A DNA stretch of 48,434 nt, taken from assembly GCA_947626055.1 (NCBI GenBank), contig CANQQP010000005.1:1-48434 (forward strand). The letters are read 5' to 3'. Position numbers and translations under genes: made by a program. The notes under the pieces were generated by a model. That model made no database searches, was not told where the DNA came from, and saw only the letters and a list, made by a program, of their open reading frames with translations. Source of the stretch: an uncultured Bacilli bacterium (lineage in GTDB: Bacteria > Bacillota_I > Bacilli_A > RF39 > UBA660). Below are positions 16,675 through 25,443 of this stretch, in pieces; within the stretch, counting starts at the first letter, position 1; every line of letters starts with the position of its first letter.

Positions 16675-17568
16675 ATGAAAAAAATCAATTTAGTAATAGT
16701 TGCTTTTCTAGCATTTGTGTTAATTATCGTACCAGTTAAAGCAGATAGTCGTAAGAAAGTTCAAACTAATTATCAATATAAACTAGTGTGTGGTTATTAT
16801 AATGGCAGTGATCAATTGACATGGGGTGCTCAAGAGAATATTGGTGATTTTAAAAGTATGGATGGTTCGGAAAGTAATAGTAATCGTGCCTGTGGCACAA
16901 CGACAGCTACGAAAAATTATCCGATAGGAGATGCGGCGTTTGGAAATTTACCAAGAGAAGTTACAATGACTTTTGATAATTGTAATGGTAGTACTGGAAA
17001 ACAAAAAGCTTGGGTAGGCCAAAGTTGTGCCCATGAAGGAAAAGTTCGAACTTGTACGGTAAAATGGACGGGATATTGTTATAAAGAAACTAAAAAAACT
17101 AGCAAATCCCAAAAAACAACTAAAAAAACCAATCAAAGATTTACTTTAAGCCGTACGAGTCTTAAAGTAGGGGAAGAAACGAAAATTAAAAAACAAGGAT
17201 CATGTTATAAATTTTCTGTCGATGATGATAGCATTTTAAAATATGATGGGCAAACTGCCAGTTTTAAAGCTGTGTCAGAAGGAAAGACTTATATAAATTG
17301 TTATGATGAAGATGGAACTTATTTATATCATAAAATAGTTAGAGTAAAAACCGCTCCTGAAAAGATAGAATATCGTTATGTTAATAAAGATTCTAGCTTT
17401 TATAAAATAGATGATGGAGTAAGAGAATACGTACGTACTTTAAAAAGGGGTAGAAAAGTGCAATATCTTAATGTTTCTCAAAACGGATATTGTAAAATTA
17501 AATCAAATTTTACAACTGGGTATATTAAATGTGAAAATTTAAATGTTGAACCAGTTAAAAATGCCTAA
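16675..17568 (+). CDS. Secreted SH3-domain protein
   Basis: The 297-residue exported protein has a typical signal peptide (about 1-23, ending PVKA) nearly like that of the cohesin protein at 4675. The first half (about 30-140) is rich in Cys, Gly and Trp, and several Cys could form disulfides; the family is not recognised. A Lys/Thr/Ser-rich linker (KKTSKSQKTTKKTNQ) follows, then a Cys-containing beta-domain. The last 65 residues have the pattern of a bacterial SH3 domain (YRYVNKDSSFYKI, then GRKVQYLNVSQNGYCKIK, then TTGYIKCENL), suggesting cell-wall binding. The gene has its own promoter and leader, and AAGGGGG as ribosome binding site. Confidence 0.65.
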   Translation: MKKINLVIVAFLAFVLIIVPVKADSRKKVQTNYQYKLVCGYYNGSDQLTWGAQENIGDFKSMDGSESNSNRACGTTTATKNYPIGDAAFGNLPREVTMTFDNCNGSTGKQKAWVGQSCAHEGKVRTCTVKWTGYCYKETKKTSKSQKTTKKTNQRFTLSRTSLKVGEETKIKKQGSCYKFSVDDDSILKYDGQTASFKAVSEGKTYINCYDEDGTYLYHKIVRVKTAPEKIEYRYVNKDSSFYKIDDGVREYVRTLKRGRKVQYLNVSQNGYCKIKSNFTTGYIKCENLNVEPVKNA

Positions 17569-17627
17569 GAAATGTAAACAAATTTGTTTGCATTTTTATT
17601 TTGTGCTAAAATAAAAATGGTGAGAAT

Positions 17628-20138
17628 ATGAAACACGTATTAGAGCGAATTAGTGAATATACTATGGAAGACTTAATGGGCGATAGATTTTCTAAATATG
17701 CCAAATATATTATTCAAGATAGAGCTATACCTGATGTGCGTGATGGTTTAAAACCAGTCCAAAGACGTATTTTATATGCTATGTATAAAAATAAAAATGT
17801 CTATGAGCATGGTTTTGTTAAGAGTGCTCAAACGGTTGGAGAAGTTATTGGTAAATATCATCCCCATGGTGATACATCTGTTTATGATGCGATGGTGCGC
17901 ATGAGCCAGGATTGGAAACAGAGTAATGTCTATATTGAATTTCAAGGTAATAATGGTTCAATAGATGGGGATCCTCCTGCTGCTTACCGTTATACCGAAG
18001 CTAAACTATCGAAAATCAGTAACGAAATGTTACGAGACATTGAAAAAGATACAGTGGAGATGGCGAAAACTTTTGATGATTCCCGCGAAGAACCAACTGT
18101 TATGCCTTGCCGTTTCCCTAATTTATTATTAAATGGTGCAACGGGGATTTCGGCGGGGTATGCCACTAATATTCCGCCTCATAATTTAGGCGAATTAATT
18201 GATGCTACTATTAAATTAATTCAAAAACCGGATACTAAACTAGGGGAAATAATGCAAATTGTTAAAGGCCCTGACTTTCCTACCGGCGGTATCATTTATG
18301 GGGAAAATGGTTTATTAAGTGCTTATACAAATGGTAAGGGTAAAATAATTGTTCGAAGTCGTTATACATTTGAAAAAACTAAAGGCAAAGATCAAATTAT
18401 TATTAGTGAAATTCCTTTTGAAGTAAATAAAGCTTTATTAGTTCGAAAAATCAATGAAATAAGAATAGATAAAAAAATCGATGGAATTGCGGAAGTGCGC
18501 GATGAATCAGACAAAGAAGGTCTAAGAATAGTTATTGATTTAAAAACCGGAGCTGATAGACAAAATATTACTAATTATCTTCTAAAAAATACAGATTTAC
18601 AAATATCATATTCTTTTAATATGGTAGCTATTGTTGATAAAAGACCTAAGCAACTAGGAATTATTCCTATTCTTAAAGCTTATATCGCTCACCAAGAAGA
18701 AGTTGTCACGAGAAGAACTAAATTTGATTATGAATTTGCCTCACGAAAATTACATATTACCGAAGGTCTTGTCAAAGCTTTAGCAATTTTAGATGATGTT
18801 ATTAGAGTGATTAGAGCAAGTAAAAATAAAGCTGATGCTAAAGTGAATTTAATCAATGAATTTGCTTTTTCCGAACAACAAGCTACTGCTATATTAGATT
18901 TACAATTATATCGTTTAACTAACCTTGATGTTTTAGAATTAGAAAAAGAATTAGAAAATTTACAAAAAGTTATTGCTTTCTTACAGAGTATTTTAGATAG
19001 TGAAGAAATGTTACATAAAGTAATTATTGATGAACTTAAGAAAATTAAAAAGGAATATAGTAAACCACGTAAAACCGATATTGTAGCAGAGATAGAAGAA
19101 ATCAAACTTGATGCTAAAACAATGATTCCCGAATACAATGTTGTTGTTGTAGTTACTAATGAAGGATATGTAAAAAAAGTTAATTTGAAATCGTACGCTT
19201 CTCGTAACAATGAAGAAACTACTTTGAAACCTGGTGATTATGTTACAGGCTTATATGAAGTGACCACTTTAGATACCTTACTATTGTTTACTAATTTAGG
19301 AAGATATTTATACGTTCCCGTTCATGCCATAGTGGACGCAAAATGGAAAGAACTAGGTAAACATATTAATAATGTGATTCCGATGGAACAAGAAGAAAAA
19401 ATTATTGGTTCCTATGTTGTCGATAATAAAGAGGACGAAATTGTTTTATTTACTAAAAATGGGCAAATTAAAAAAACTAAAGTTCAAGATTTTGAAGTAT
19501 CTAGATACTCTAAACCACTTACAGCTATTAAGCTTAAAGAAGATGATGAATTGGTAAGTATCAGTCCAGCTCAAGAAAATGTCTTAATTACGACTAAAAA
19601 TGGGTACTATTTGAAATTTAATATTAATGAAGTGCCACTTGTTGGTGTAAAAGCTAGCGGGGTTAAAGGGATTAATTTAAAAGATGATGATTGGGTAATT
19701 AATGGTTCTGCACTTGATAATAATATCCAATATATAGATATTTTCACTAATAACAAAACTGCTAAAAGAGTAAAAAATGAGGAATTAACTATAGCTAGTC
19801 GAGCTAAAAGAGGAAGTACTTTAATGAAAAGACCGAAAACAGTAAACTATGAGATTTGTTATGCTATTGCGACAAATTCGAAAGAAGATATCGGTATTAA
19901 GTCGGATAGTGAAATTAAAATATTAAAAAATAGTGATATTCCTATTATGGATTTAAATTCTACAGGCTCAGCTATTAGTAAATATAATATTGATTCGGCC
20001 TTTAAAGTTGTCAATTTAATATCTTTTATAAAAGATAAGAAAAAAGTAAATAATGAAGAAAAGGATAATGAAGAAGAACTAAATTTGGAACCTCACGAAT
20101 TAACTATTGATGATTTTATTGATGATTTTAAGTTATAA
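17628..20138 (+). CDS. parC: DNA topoisomerase IV subunit A
   Basis: This type II topoisomerase A subunit decatenates daughter chromosomes. The 836-residue protein has GDRFSKYAKYIIQDRAIPD (ParC-like opening, Bacillus pattern), DGLKPVQRRILYAM, the quinolone region HPHGDTSVYDAMVRM, and the catalytic Tyr in AAYRYTEA. The C-terminal part holds beta-propeller blades (VTNEGYVKKV, FTKNGQIKKTK, TTKNGYYLKF). ParC is preferred over GyrA because of the opening motif and the degenerate GyrA box. parE normally precedes parC but is absent here. In the quinolone region the positions matching S. aureus GrlA Ser80 and Glu84 are Thr and Asp. The tail is acidic. Confidence 0.9.
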   Translation: MKHVLERISEYTMEDLMGDRFSKYAKYIIQDRAIPDVRDGLKPVQRRILYAMYKNKNVYEHGFVKSAQTVGEVIGKYHPHGDTSVYDAMVRMSQDWKQSNVYIEFQGNNGSIDGDPPAAYRYTEAKLSKISNEMLRDIEKDTVEMAKTFDDSREEPTVMPCRFPNLLLNGATGISAGYATNIPPHNLGELIDATIKLIQKPDTKLGEIMQIVKGPDFPTGGIIYGENGLLSAYTNGKGKIIVRSRYTFEKTKGKDQIIISEIPFEVNKALLVRKINEIRIDKKIDGIAEVRDESDKEGLRIVIDLKTGADRQNITNYLLKNTDLQISYSFNMVAIVDKRPKQLGIIPILKAYIAHQEEVVTRRTKFDYEFASRKLHITEGLVKALAILDDVIRVIRASKNKADAKVNLINEFAFSEQQATAILDLQLYRLTNLDVLELEKELENLQKVIAFLQSILDSEEMLHKVIIDELKKIKKEYSKPRKTDIVAEIEEIKLDAKTMIPEYNVVVVVTNEGYVKKVNLKSYASRNNEETTLKPGDYVTGLYEVTTLDTLLLFTNLGRYLYVPVHAIVDAKWKELGKHINNVIPMEQEEKIIGSYVVDNKEDEIVLFTKNGQIKKTKVQDFEVSRYSKPLTAIKLKEDDELVSISPAQENVLITTKNGYYLKFNINEVPLVGVKASGVKGINLKDDDWVINGSALDNNIQYIDIFTNNKTAKRVKNEELTIASRAKRGSTLMKRPKTVNYEICYAIATNSKEDIGIKSDSEIKILKNSDIPIMDLNSTGSAISKYNIDSAFKVVNLISFIKDKKKVNNEEKDNEEELNLEPHELTIDDFIDDFKL

Positions 20139-20139
20139 A

Positions 20140-20164
20140 AATTGGTGTAATACATCAATTTTTT
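20140..20164 (+). terminator. Terminator of parC
   Basis: AATTGGTG pairs with CATCAATT around TAATA, followed by a T run, immediately after the parC stop. Confidence 0.75.
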
Positions 20165-20209
20165 CTATATAGTTTAAAATATTCATGATATTATGGAAGA
20201 GGTGAGATT

Positions 20210-21073
20210 ATGAAAGTGGTAAATGATTTTCAAGAATATCAAATAATAGGTATGAATAACGGAATGAAAACGGAAGTTTGGCATGATGTTATTTTAAAAA
20301 GACCAGACCCGCAAATTATATGGGAAGATTACGAACCTGATGTTAAAATAGATGCTATTTATCATCGCAGTAATAAAGGGGGAGGATCATGGGAAATAAA
20401 AAATAAATCTTTAAATTCATCTTGGCAAATTCATTATCATGATTTGACCTTTAATTTGAAATTAATGGGTTTTAAACATACTGGTTTATTTCCCGAACAA
20501 GCTTATAATTGGAACTTAATTATGCAAAAAATAAAACAAGCTAATAGGCCTATTAAAGTTTTAAATTTATTTGCTTATACCGGGGCCGCAAGTATTGCTG
20601 CTTTAAAGGCGGGAGCAGAAGTTGTCCATGTGGATTCTTCCAAAGGCATGGTGGAATGGGCTAAAGAAAATGTTAAATCTTCTCATTTAGAAGATAAACC
20701 AATTCGTTTTCTGGTTGATGATGTAGTCAAATTTGTTAAAAGAGAAATTAGAAGAGGTCATCAATATGACATAATTTTAATGGATCCTCCTTCTTTTGGC
20801 CGCGGTGCCAATAAAGAAGTATGGTCTATTGAACATGATTTATTTAACTTAGTAAGTTTATGTCAGGAAATATTTAGTGAAGATGGTATTTTGTTTTTAA
20901 TTAATTCTTATACGACAGGACTATCTAAAACAGTATTAGAAAATATTTTAATTAAAACAATTAATAAAAAGATTCCTGGCTATGTTTCTAGTGATGAGTT
21001 AGGAATAAAAATGGCAAATAGTAATTTGATTTTACCTTGTGGTATCTATGCTCGTTGGGAAAAAGAAAAATAG
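20210..21073 (+). CDS. RlmI/RlmK-like class I SAM-dependent methyltransferase
   Basis: This 287-residue cytoplasmic methyltransferase has the Rossmann motif VLNLFAYTGAASIAALKAGA (about 119-138), an acidic strand end VVHVDSSKG, and catalytic ILMDPPSFGRG (about 193-203). The NLFAYTG and DPPSFGRG pattern is that of the RlmI/RlmK/YwbD group of 23S rRNA methyltransferases. The protein lacks the N-terminal PUA domain of RlmI (about 390 residues), so the target is open. The ribosome binding site is GAGGTGAG. It is a single-gene unit between parC and spoVS. Confidence 0.85.
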   Translation: MKVVNDFQEYQIIGMNNGMKTEVWHDVILKRPDPQIIWEDYEPDVKIDAIYHRSNKGGGSWEIKNKSLNSSWQIHYHDLTFNLKLMGFKHTGLFPEQAYNWNLIMQKIKQANRPIKVLNLFAYTGAASIAALKAGAEVVHVDSSKGMVEWAKENVKSSHLEDKPIRFLVDDVVKFVKREIRRGHQYDIILMDPPSFGRGANKEVWSIEHDLFNLVSLCQEIFSEDGILFLINSYTTGLSKTVLENILIKTINKKIPGYVSSDELGIKMANSNLILPCGIYARWEKEK

Positions 21074-21133
21074 CGGTGTTCTTTTTTCTTTTTTTATTAC
21101 ATATAGTTAAATGTAAATTAAAAAGGAGGAAAT

Positions 21134-21394
21134 ATGGAAATATTAAAAGTATCTACTAAGTCTAACCCTAGTAAAGTGGCAGGTGCTATTGCTAATATAT
21201 TTCGTGAAAAGAAAACCGTAGAAATCCAAACAATTGGTGCTGGATCTTTAAATCAAGCAATTAAAGCGGTGTGTATCGCTCGAGGTTTTTTAGCACCTGG
21301 AGGAGATGATATAGTAGTCATTCCATCATTTAATGATATTGAAATTGATGGTGAACAAAAAACCGCTATGAAAATAGTTATAGAAAAAAGATAA
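21134..21394 (+). CDS. spoVS: Stage V sporulation protein S
   Basis: SpoVS is an 86-residue protein with an Alba-like fold, needed in B. subtilis for spore coat assembly and normal septation. The sequence is highly typical: EILKVSTKSNPSKVAGAIA at the start, TIGAGSLNQAIKAVCIARG in the middle, and an acidic-basic end. It has a strong AAAGGAGGA ribosome binding site and its own terminator. It is one of six sporulation-linked genes in the window, supporting an endospore-forming organism. Confidence 0.97.
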   Translation: MEILKVSTKSNPSKVAGAIANIFREKKTVEIQTIGAGSLNQAIKAVCIARGFLAPGGDDIVVIPSFNDIEIDGEQKTAMKIVIEKR

Positions 21395-21415
21395 GACACG
21401 TTTGTGTCTTTTTAT
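21393..21415. terminator. Terminator between spoVS and the minus-strand pair
   Basis: AAGACAC (21393-21399) pairs with GTGTCTT (21404-21410), then TTT. It could serve both converging transcription units. Confidence 0.7.
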
Positions 21416-21801
21416 AATCGAGAAATAAATAAATAGGCAATTGCCAAACCAAAAGAAACGGTACAGCCAATAATGAAAGCTATAGTTATAAAGCCATTGG
21501 GCTTGTAGACTAACGGAGTTCCTGTTTCTTCATCTTTTTTAGAATAAGTTGGTGTAATTAAACTAGTTAGATTTTTTTCGTAATTAAATACAACTTTTTG
21601 TTGAACGCTATTTAAGTTATTGCTTTTTTTATCTGTTAGCATTTTGCAAAATAAAATATATTCTTGCAAAATATTAAAGTTTTTATTATTTAAATAATGT
21701 TGATTTTGATAAGCCTCATTCATACTTTGCATAAAAGCTTCGACTTCTTCGGAATATTCATTATTGTTTGTTTTATCAATAAATGCTTTAAAAGATAACA
21801 T
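21412..21801 (-). CDS. Small tail-anchored membrane protein, unknown
   Basis: This protein of about 129 residues starts at ATG 21801, supported by GAAGGTG eight bases upstream; an upstream in-frame ATG at 21840 lies inside the preceding gene. The N-terminal two thirds are charged and helical, with no signal peptide. The last 27 residues are a transmembrane helix (ITIAFIIGCTVSFGLAIAYL) with a very short tail, so it is probably tail-anchored facing the cytoplasm. I recognise no family. The start is one base past the end of the 83-residue gene, with which it forms a two-gene operon. Confidence 0.65.
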   Translation of the reverse strand: MLSFKAFIDKTNNNEYSEEVEAFMQSMNEAYQNQHYLNNKNFNILQEYILFCKMLTDKKSNNLNSVQQKVVFNYEKNLTSLITPTYSKKDEETGTPLVYKPNGFITIAFIIGCTVSFGLAIAYLFISRL

Positions 21802-21802
21802 T

Positions 21803-22054
21803 TTAAACACCTTCTTTATTACTATTAAAAATAGAAGCATTTAATTTAATAATGGCAAATAAATCTTGAGCTTGCATATTACTAAGATCTAATTTTAACT
21901 GATAACTTTCAAAAATAGATTCTAAATTAAAATCCCCTAAATCAATTTCTTCATTTGCAAATTTTAAAATATTATTATGAATAGCTATTTTATTAAATTC
22001 TGAGTTGTATTGTTGAATAACATTTAGAACAATTTCATTAATATGATTAAGCAT
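21803..22054 (-). CDS. Small hypothetical protein (83 aa)
   Basis: This is the first gene of a two-gene minus-strand operon, with AGGAG nine bases before its ATG at 22054. The product is acidic and mostly helical (LNHINEIVLNVIQQYNSEF at the start), with no Cys, signal or membrane segment. Its last codons contain the ribosome binding site of the next gene, giving tight coupling. No family or function is recognised. Its promoter region overlaps that of sufB, transcribed the other way. Confidence 0.6.
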   Translation of the reverse strand: MLNHINEIVLNVIQQYNSEFNKIAIHNNILKFANEEIDLGDFNLESIFESYQLKLDLSNMQAQDLFAIIKLNASIFNSNKEGV

Positions 22055-22114
22055 ATACTACAACTCCTATTCTATAACTAATTTTACTAAATTTATAAAA
22101 TTTTGTCTATTCTT

Positions 22115-22143
22115 TTGATAAGTATAATATTTAGTAGTATAAT
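22115..22143 (+). promoter_or_regulatory. Promoter of sufB
   Basis: TTGATA (22115-22120), a 17-base spacer, and TATAAT (22138-22143). The start near 22150 leaves a leader of about 9 nt, which supports ATG 22159 and not GTG 22150 as the sufB start. Confidence 0.75.
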
Positions 22144-22158
22144 CATTATGTGATATTT

Positions 22159-23445
22159 ATGGAAAAAATTTCAAAAGAATTTATTATAAATTTATCAAAA
22201 GAAAAAAATGAACCGGAATGGATGCTAGATTTTCGTCTTAAGTCTTTTGAATGCTTTTTAAAAATGGATAATCCTAATTTTGGCCCTAAGTTAGATATCG
22301 ATTTTGATAAAATAGTTTACTATAAAAAAGAAGATCAAAAAAAGACTAATGACTGGCAAGAGGTCAAAAAAGATATTAAAGATATTTTTGATGATTTAGG
22401 AGTTATAAAAGCGGAAGAAGAATATTTAGGGGGAGTCAGCAATCAGATTGAAAGTGAAGTATTTTATCATAAGCACCAAAATGATGAAGTTATTTTTGAA
22501 AGTACCGATGAAGCTTTAAAAAATCATCCCGATTTATTTAAAAAGTATTTCAATAGTTTAGTAAAATATAATGAAAATAAATATACGGCTTTAAATGGAG
22601 CTATGTGGAGTGGTGGTTCTTTCATATATGTTCCCAAAGGCATCAAAGTTGATCGACCTTTACAAAGTTATTTTCGGATTAATAGTAAGGCTTTAGGCCA
22701 ATTTGAAAGAACAATTATTATTGTAGAGGATGAAGCTCAGTTATCTTATATTGAAGGCTGTACGGCGCAAAGTTACTCCGCTAATTCCTTGCATGCGGGG
22801 GTTGTCGAAATTTTTGTTGGTAAAAATGCCCAAATGCGTTATTCGACAATTCAAAACTGGTCTTTAGATGTTTATAATTTAGTAACTAAACGGGCTATAG
22901 TGGAAGAAAATGGTTTAATGGAGTGGGTAGATGGAAATATTGGCAGCAAAGTAACTATGAAATATCCTTCTTGTATTTTAAAAGGAAAGGGGGCAATCGG
23001 GAACTCGATTAGCATAGCTTATGCGAAAAAAGGGCAAGTTTTAGATGCTGGAGCAAAGATGATTCATTTAGGTAAAAATACCCGTAGTAACATTGTAAGT
23101 AAGTCAATTGCTGAAGATACTGGCATTGCAAATTATCGCGGCACGACGCGAATTGCTAAAGAGGCAACGGGAAGTAGGGCCAGTATTAAGTGTGATACAA
23201 TTTTATTAGATGATAAATCTAGGAGTGATACCTATCCTCAAAATATCGTTGCTAATGAAGATAGTATTTTAGAACATGAAGCAACAGTATCAAAAGTAAG
23301 TGAAGAAGAATTATTCTATTTAATGAGTAAAGGCCTTAATGAACAAACGGCTAAAGAACTTATTATTATGGGCTTTATTCAAGATTTCAAAAAGGAATTA
23401 CCAATGGAATACGCAGTAGAATTAAATCGCTTATTAAAAAGTTAA
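22159..23445 (+). CDS. sufB: Fe-S cluster assembly scaffold SufB
   Basis: SufB is the scaffold of the SUF iron-sulfur pathway and works with the ATPase SufC and with SufD. The 428-residue protein carries the right-handed beta-helix core with VDRPLQSYFRIN, EGCTAQSYSANSLHAGVVEIF and NYRGTTRI, then SRASIKCDTILLDDKS with the conserved Cys and DTYPQN. The helical C-terminal end has LFYLMSKGLNEQTAKELII. It is slightly shorter than the usual 465 residues, at the N-terminus. sufC, sufD, sufS and sufU do not adjoin it and are not in the window, so the operon is split or reduced. It has a nearly leaderless mRNA and a terminator at 23449. Confidence 0.93.
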   Translation: MEKISKEFIINLSKEKNEPEWMLDFRLKSFECFLKMDNPNFGPKLDIDFDKIVYYKKEDQKKTNDWQEVKKDIKDIFDDLGVIKAEEEYLGGVSNQIESEVFYHKHQNDEVIFESTDEALKNHPDLFKKYFNSLVKYNENKYTALNGAMWSGGSFIYVPKGIKVDRPLQSYFRINSKALGQFERTIIIVEDEAQLSYIEGCTAQSYSANSLHAGVVEIFVGKNAQMRYSTIQNWSLDVYNLVTKRAIVEENGLMEWVDGNIGSKVTMKYPSCILKGKGAIGNSISIAYAKKGQVLDAGAKMIHLGKNTRSNIVSKSIAEDTGIANYRGTTRIAKEATGSRASIKCDTILLDDKSRSDTYPQNIVANEDSILEHEATVSKVSEEELFYLMSKGLNEQTAKELIIMGFIQDFKKELPMEYAVELNRLLKS

Positions 23446-23448
23446 ATT

Positions 23449-23479
23449 TTACGAAAATTAAAAATTCGTAATTTTTTTT
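23449..23479 (+). terminator. Terminator of sufB
   Basis: TTACGAA (23449-23455) pairs with TTCGTAA (23465-23471), followed by T7. A second hairpin without T run (CGCAAAAAA/TTTTTTGCG, about 23536-23556) lies further on in the A/T-rich gap before ssb. Confidence 0.75.
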
Positions 23480-23610
23480 ATTTAAAAATTAATTTTTTGC
23501 TTAAACAAAAATAAAATTTTTGCTCTTAAACCTTCGCAAAAAAACCTTTTTTGCGATTTGTTTTATCTAGAAGTGTTTTGTTATTATCATTGCTAGAAAG
23601 GAGGTATTAA

Positions 23611-23964
23611 ATGTTGAATCAAGTTGTCTTAGTTGGCAGATTAACAAAAGATCCGGAAATAATAACTACGGAATCCGGAAAGAAAAAAACTGTTGTTAAT
23701 ATTGCTGTTAATCGGCCGTTTAAAAACAGTGAAGGAATTTATGAAACAGATTTTATTCGTTGTATTTTGTGGAATGGTATAGCAGCAAATACAAGCGAAT
23801 ATTGTGCAAAAGGAGACGTTGTCGGTATTAAAGGACGTTTACAAGCAACAACTTATGAAGAAAATGGTGAAAAAAAATATCTTACAGAAGTTATTGCCGA
23901 AAGAGTTTCCTTTGTTAGCAGTAATAAAAAAGAAGAATCGGATCAATCCAACTCTTCGTCATAA
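23611..23964 (+). CDS. ssb: Single-stranded DNA-binding protein, short form
   Basis: This 117-residue OB-fold SSB has LNQVVLVGRLTKDPEI at the start, then VNIAVNRPF, TDFIRCILWNGIA, GDVVGIKGRLQ and EVIAERVSFV. The core is complete. The C-terminal tail is only about a dozen residues, ends in a Ser/Asn run, and lacks the acidic DDDIPF-like tip through which SSB recruits repair and replication proteins. It may be a second, specialised SSB. The strong ribosome binding site is AAAGGAGG. It is not in the usual rpsF-ssb-rpsR operon. Its 3' end overlaps the converging XRE gene by 22 bases. Confidence 0.9.
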   Translation: MLNQVVLVGRLTKDPEIITTESGKKKTVVNIAVNRPFKNSEGIYETDFIRCILWNGIAANTSEYCAKGDVVGIKGRLQATTYEENGEKKYLTEVIAERVSFVSSNKKEESDQSNSSS

Positions 23965-24140
23965 AAGATATCATCGGGCTTCATTTTAAAAATAGCAGCG
24001 ATTTTCTTGGCTGTTTTATAATAAAGCCCTCTTTTTTTATTTTCAATTTGCCAATAAAAAGCTGTACACATTCCAAGTTTTTCGGCCATTTGAGCACAAG
24101 TAAACCCGTTACTTTTTCTAATTTCTTTTAATTTTTCCAT
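23943..24140 (-). CDS. XRE-family helix-turn-helix regulator (65 aa)
   Basis: This is a small single-domain DNA-binding protein: MEKLKEIRKSNGFTCAQMAEKL, CTAFYWQIENKKRG, then TAKKIAAIFKMKPDDIF, the standard five-helix Cro/CI fold with an acidic tail. ATG 24140 is chosen because the promoter (-10 at 24161-24156) would start near 24149, leaving a very short leader; GTG 24149 is the other option. It is transcribed away from the second XRE gene at 24262, a common toggle-like arrangement. The last 22 bases overlap the end of ssb on the other strand. Confidence 0.8.
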   Translation of the reverse strand: MEKLKEIRKSNGFTCAQMAEKLGMCTAFYWQIENKKRGLYYKTAKKIAAIFKMKPDDIFYDEELD

Positions 24141-24155
24141 ATCAATCACAATTAT

Positions 24156-24241
24156 ATTATAGAAAAAAATACCGCACTGCGCAAGACAAAAGTTTCATAT
24201 TTGTCAACTTTCGACATTTTGCGTTTTGTAAAGTTTATAAT
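24156..24241. promoter_or_regulatory. Divergent promoters with repeated GACA/TGTC half-sites
   Basis: On the minus strand TTGCGC (24184-24179), a 17-base spacer and TATAAT (24161-24156) serve the 65-aa regulator. On the plus strand TCGACA (24211-24216), a 19-base spacer and TATAAT (24236-24241) serve the 119-aa regulator. Between them GACAAA (24185-24190), TTTGTC (24200-24205) and CGACA (24212-24216) form overlapping inverted repeats, a plausible shared operator. The regulator that binds is unknown. Confidence 0.55.
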
Positions 24242-24261
24242 ATGAAGCTAGAGGTGAGATG

Positions 24262-24618
24262 ATGTTTAAAGGAGAAAGATTAAAAGCTTTAAGAAAGAAA
24301 AAAGGACTTACGCAAACGGACTTAGGAAATATGTTAGGTTTGGATAAATCAACAATCTGCTGCTATGAAAAAGGCACGCGCCAGCCACCTATTGAAAATA
24401 TTATCGACTTCATGCAAATCTTTGCTGTAACGGCTGATTATCTTTTAGGAACAGATCACTTAATTAAGACAGTAGAAGATCCTAACTATGTGGTAAAAAC
24501 TATGTCTAAAGAAGAAATTACTTTTATGGAAGAACTTCGTAAAGATAAAATGACATATGATATTTTATTGCAAGATCCCAAAAGAGGAGCCGATATTGTA
24601 AAAAAACATTTGAACTAA
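24262..24618 (+). CDS. XRE-family transcriptional regulator (118 aa)
   Basis: The N-terminal HTH (about 1-60: GERLKALRKKKGLTQTDLG, then KSTICCYEKGTRQPP) is followed by a helical C-terminal part with YLLGTDHLIK, as in SinR/Xre-like repressors. The second of two adjacent ATGs (24262) is chosen because GAGGTGA at 24251-24257 is then four bases away instead of one. It is transcribed divergently from the small XRE gene, with shared inverted repeats between. Targets are unknown. No phage genes surround it. Confidence 0.82.
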   Translation: MFKGERLKALRKKKGLTQTDLGNMLGLDKSTICCYEKGTRQPPIENIIDFMQIFAVTADYLLGTDHLIKTVEDPNYVVKTMSKEEITFMEELRKDKMTYDILLQDPKRGADIVKKHLN

Positions 24619-24660
24619 TTTTTTAAAAACTTTTTCATATAGTTATATTAGGTGAATTAT

Positions 24661-25431
24661 ATGAAAAAGTTTTTTCAAATCTTGGGCCTATGTAGTATTA
24701 TGGTCTTTAGTTTTTATTATACTGATAAAATTGCTTTTTTAATTCAACAAAAAAATCCCGTTTTAAAAGAAATTAAGGAAAAGGAAGCGGATTTAAAAAT
24801 TCCTTCTACTAATGCTACTATCATAGATGATTATATAATTCCCGGTTTAGCAGGCAGTAAAGTAAACATTGAAAAAAGTTTTTTAAATATGAAACCTTTA
24901 AATGAATACAATGAATATTATTTAGTATATGATGAGATAAAACCGACTATTTCTTTACAAAACAATAAAGATAAGATTATTATTAGCGGAAATAAAAAGC
25001 AAAATAAAGTATCTTTAGTCTTAGAATATAATGAAAAAACTCTAAACTTACTAAATGGTTATAATGTTAATTTACTAATAAATAAAGATAATTATAGTCC
25101 GAATACTAACTTTGAACTTATTAATAATGAGAGTAATTCTAAATTATATAGACAAGTAAATACTCTTTTAGACAAAGATAAATTAAATAAAAATATCTGT
25201 GTTTTAAATGAGTATAATAAAAAAATTTGTTTAGAAGATGACAATTATTTAATAAAACCTAGCTTAACTTTGACTGCCAGTAGTATAATAGAAGTGAAAA
25301 ATGCTCTGGAGAATGGCTCAATTATTTTCATAGATAAAACTGCTAAATTAGAAGATATTAAAATTTTATTAAAACAAATAAAATTTCAAGATTTAGATAT
25401 TGTGTATTTAAGTGAGCTCATTCAAGAGTAA
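24661..25431 (+). CDS. Membrane-anchored extracytoplasmic protein, unknown
   Basis: The 256-residue protein starts at ATG 24661 behind AGGTGAA. It has an N-terminal membrane segment (about 5-24) and a Lys/Asn-rich extracytoplasmic domain. The pattern DDYIIPGLAGSKVNIEKSF near residues 55-73 recalls an N-terminal domain found in some Bacillota proteins that continue into a polysaccharide deacetylase. The C-terminal part here (SSIIEVKNALENGSIIF, then LKQIKFQDLDIVYLSEL) could be a reduced remnant of such a fold, but no catalytic motif is visible. It ends 12 bases before murE, with which it is probably co-transcribed, pointing to the cell envelope. Confidence 0.6.
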   Translation: MKKFFQILGLCSIMVFSFYYTDKIAFLIQQKNPVLKEIKEKEADLKIPSTNATIIDDYIIPGLAGSKVNIEKSFLNMKPLNEYNEYYLVYDEIKPTISLQNNKDKIIISGNKKQNKVSLVLEYNEKTLNLLNGYNVNLLINKDNYSPNTNFELINNESNSKLYRQVNTLLDKDKLNKNICVLNEYNKKICLEDDNYLIKPSLTLTASSIIEVKNALENGSIIFIDKTAKLEDIKILLKQIKFQDLDIVYLSELIQE

Positions 25432-25443
25432 TGGAGGTATAAA

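Noticed and set aside
18728-19210. 160-codon open frame on the minus strand inside parC
   Set aside because: It is wholly within the coding region of parC, has no ribosome binding site and gives a Ser/Leu-rich product typical of the antisense of a Lys/Glu/Asp-rich gene.
23804-23989. 61-codon plus-strand frame at the end of ssb
   Set aside because: It overlaps the conserved SSB core in another frame, is Lys-rich and has no start signal.
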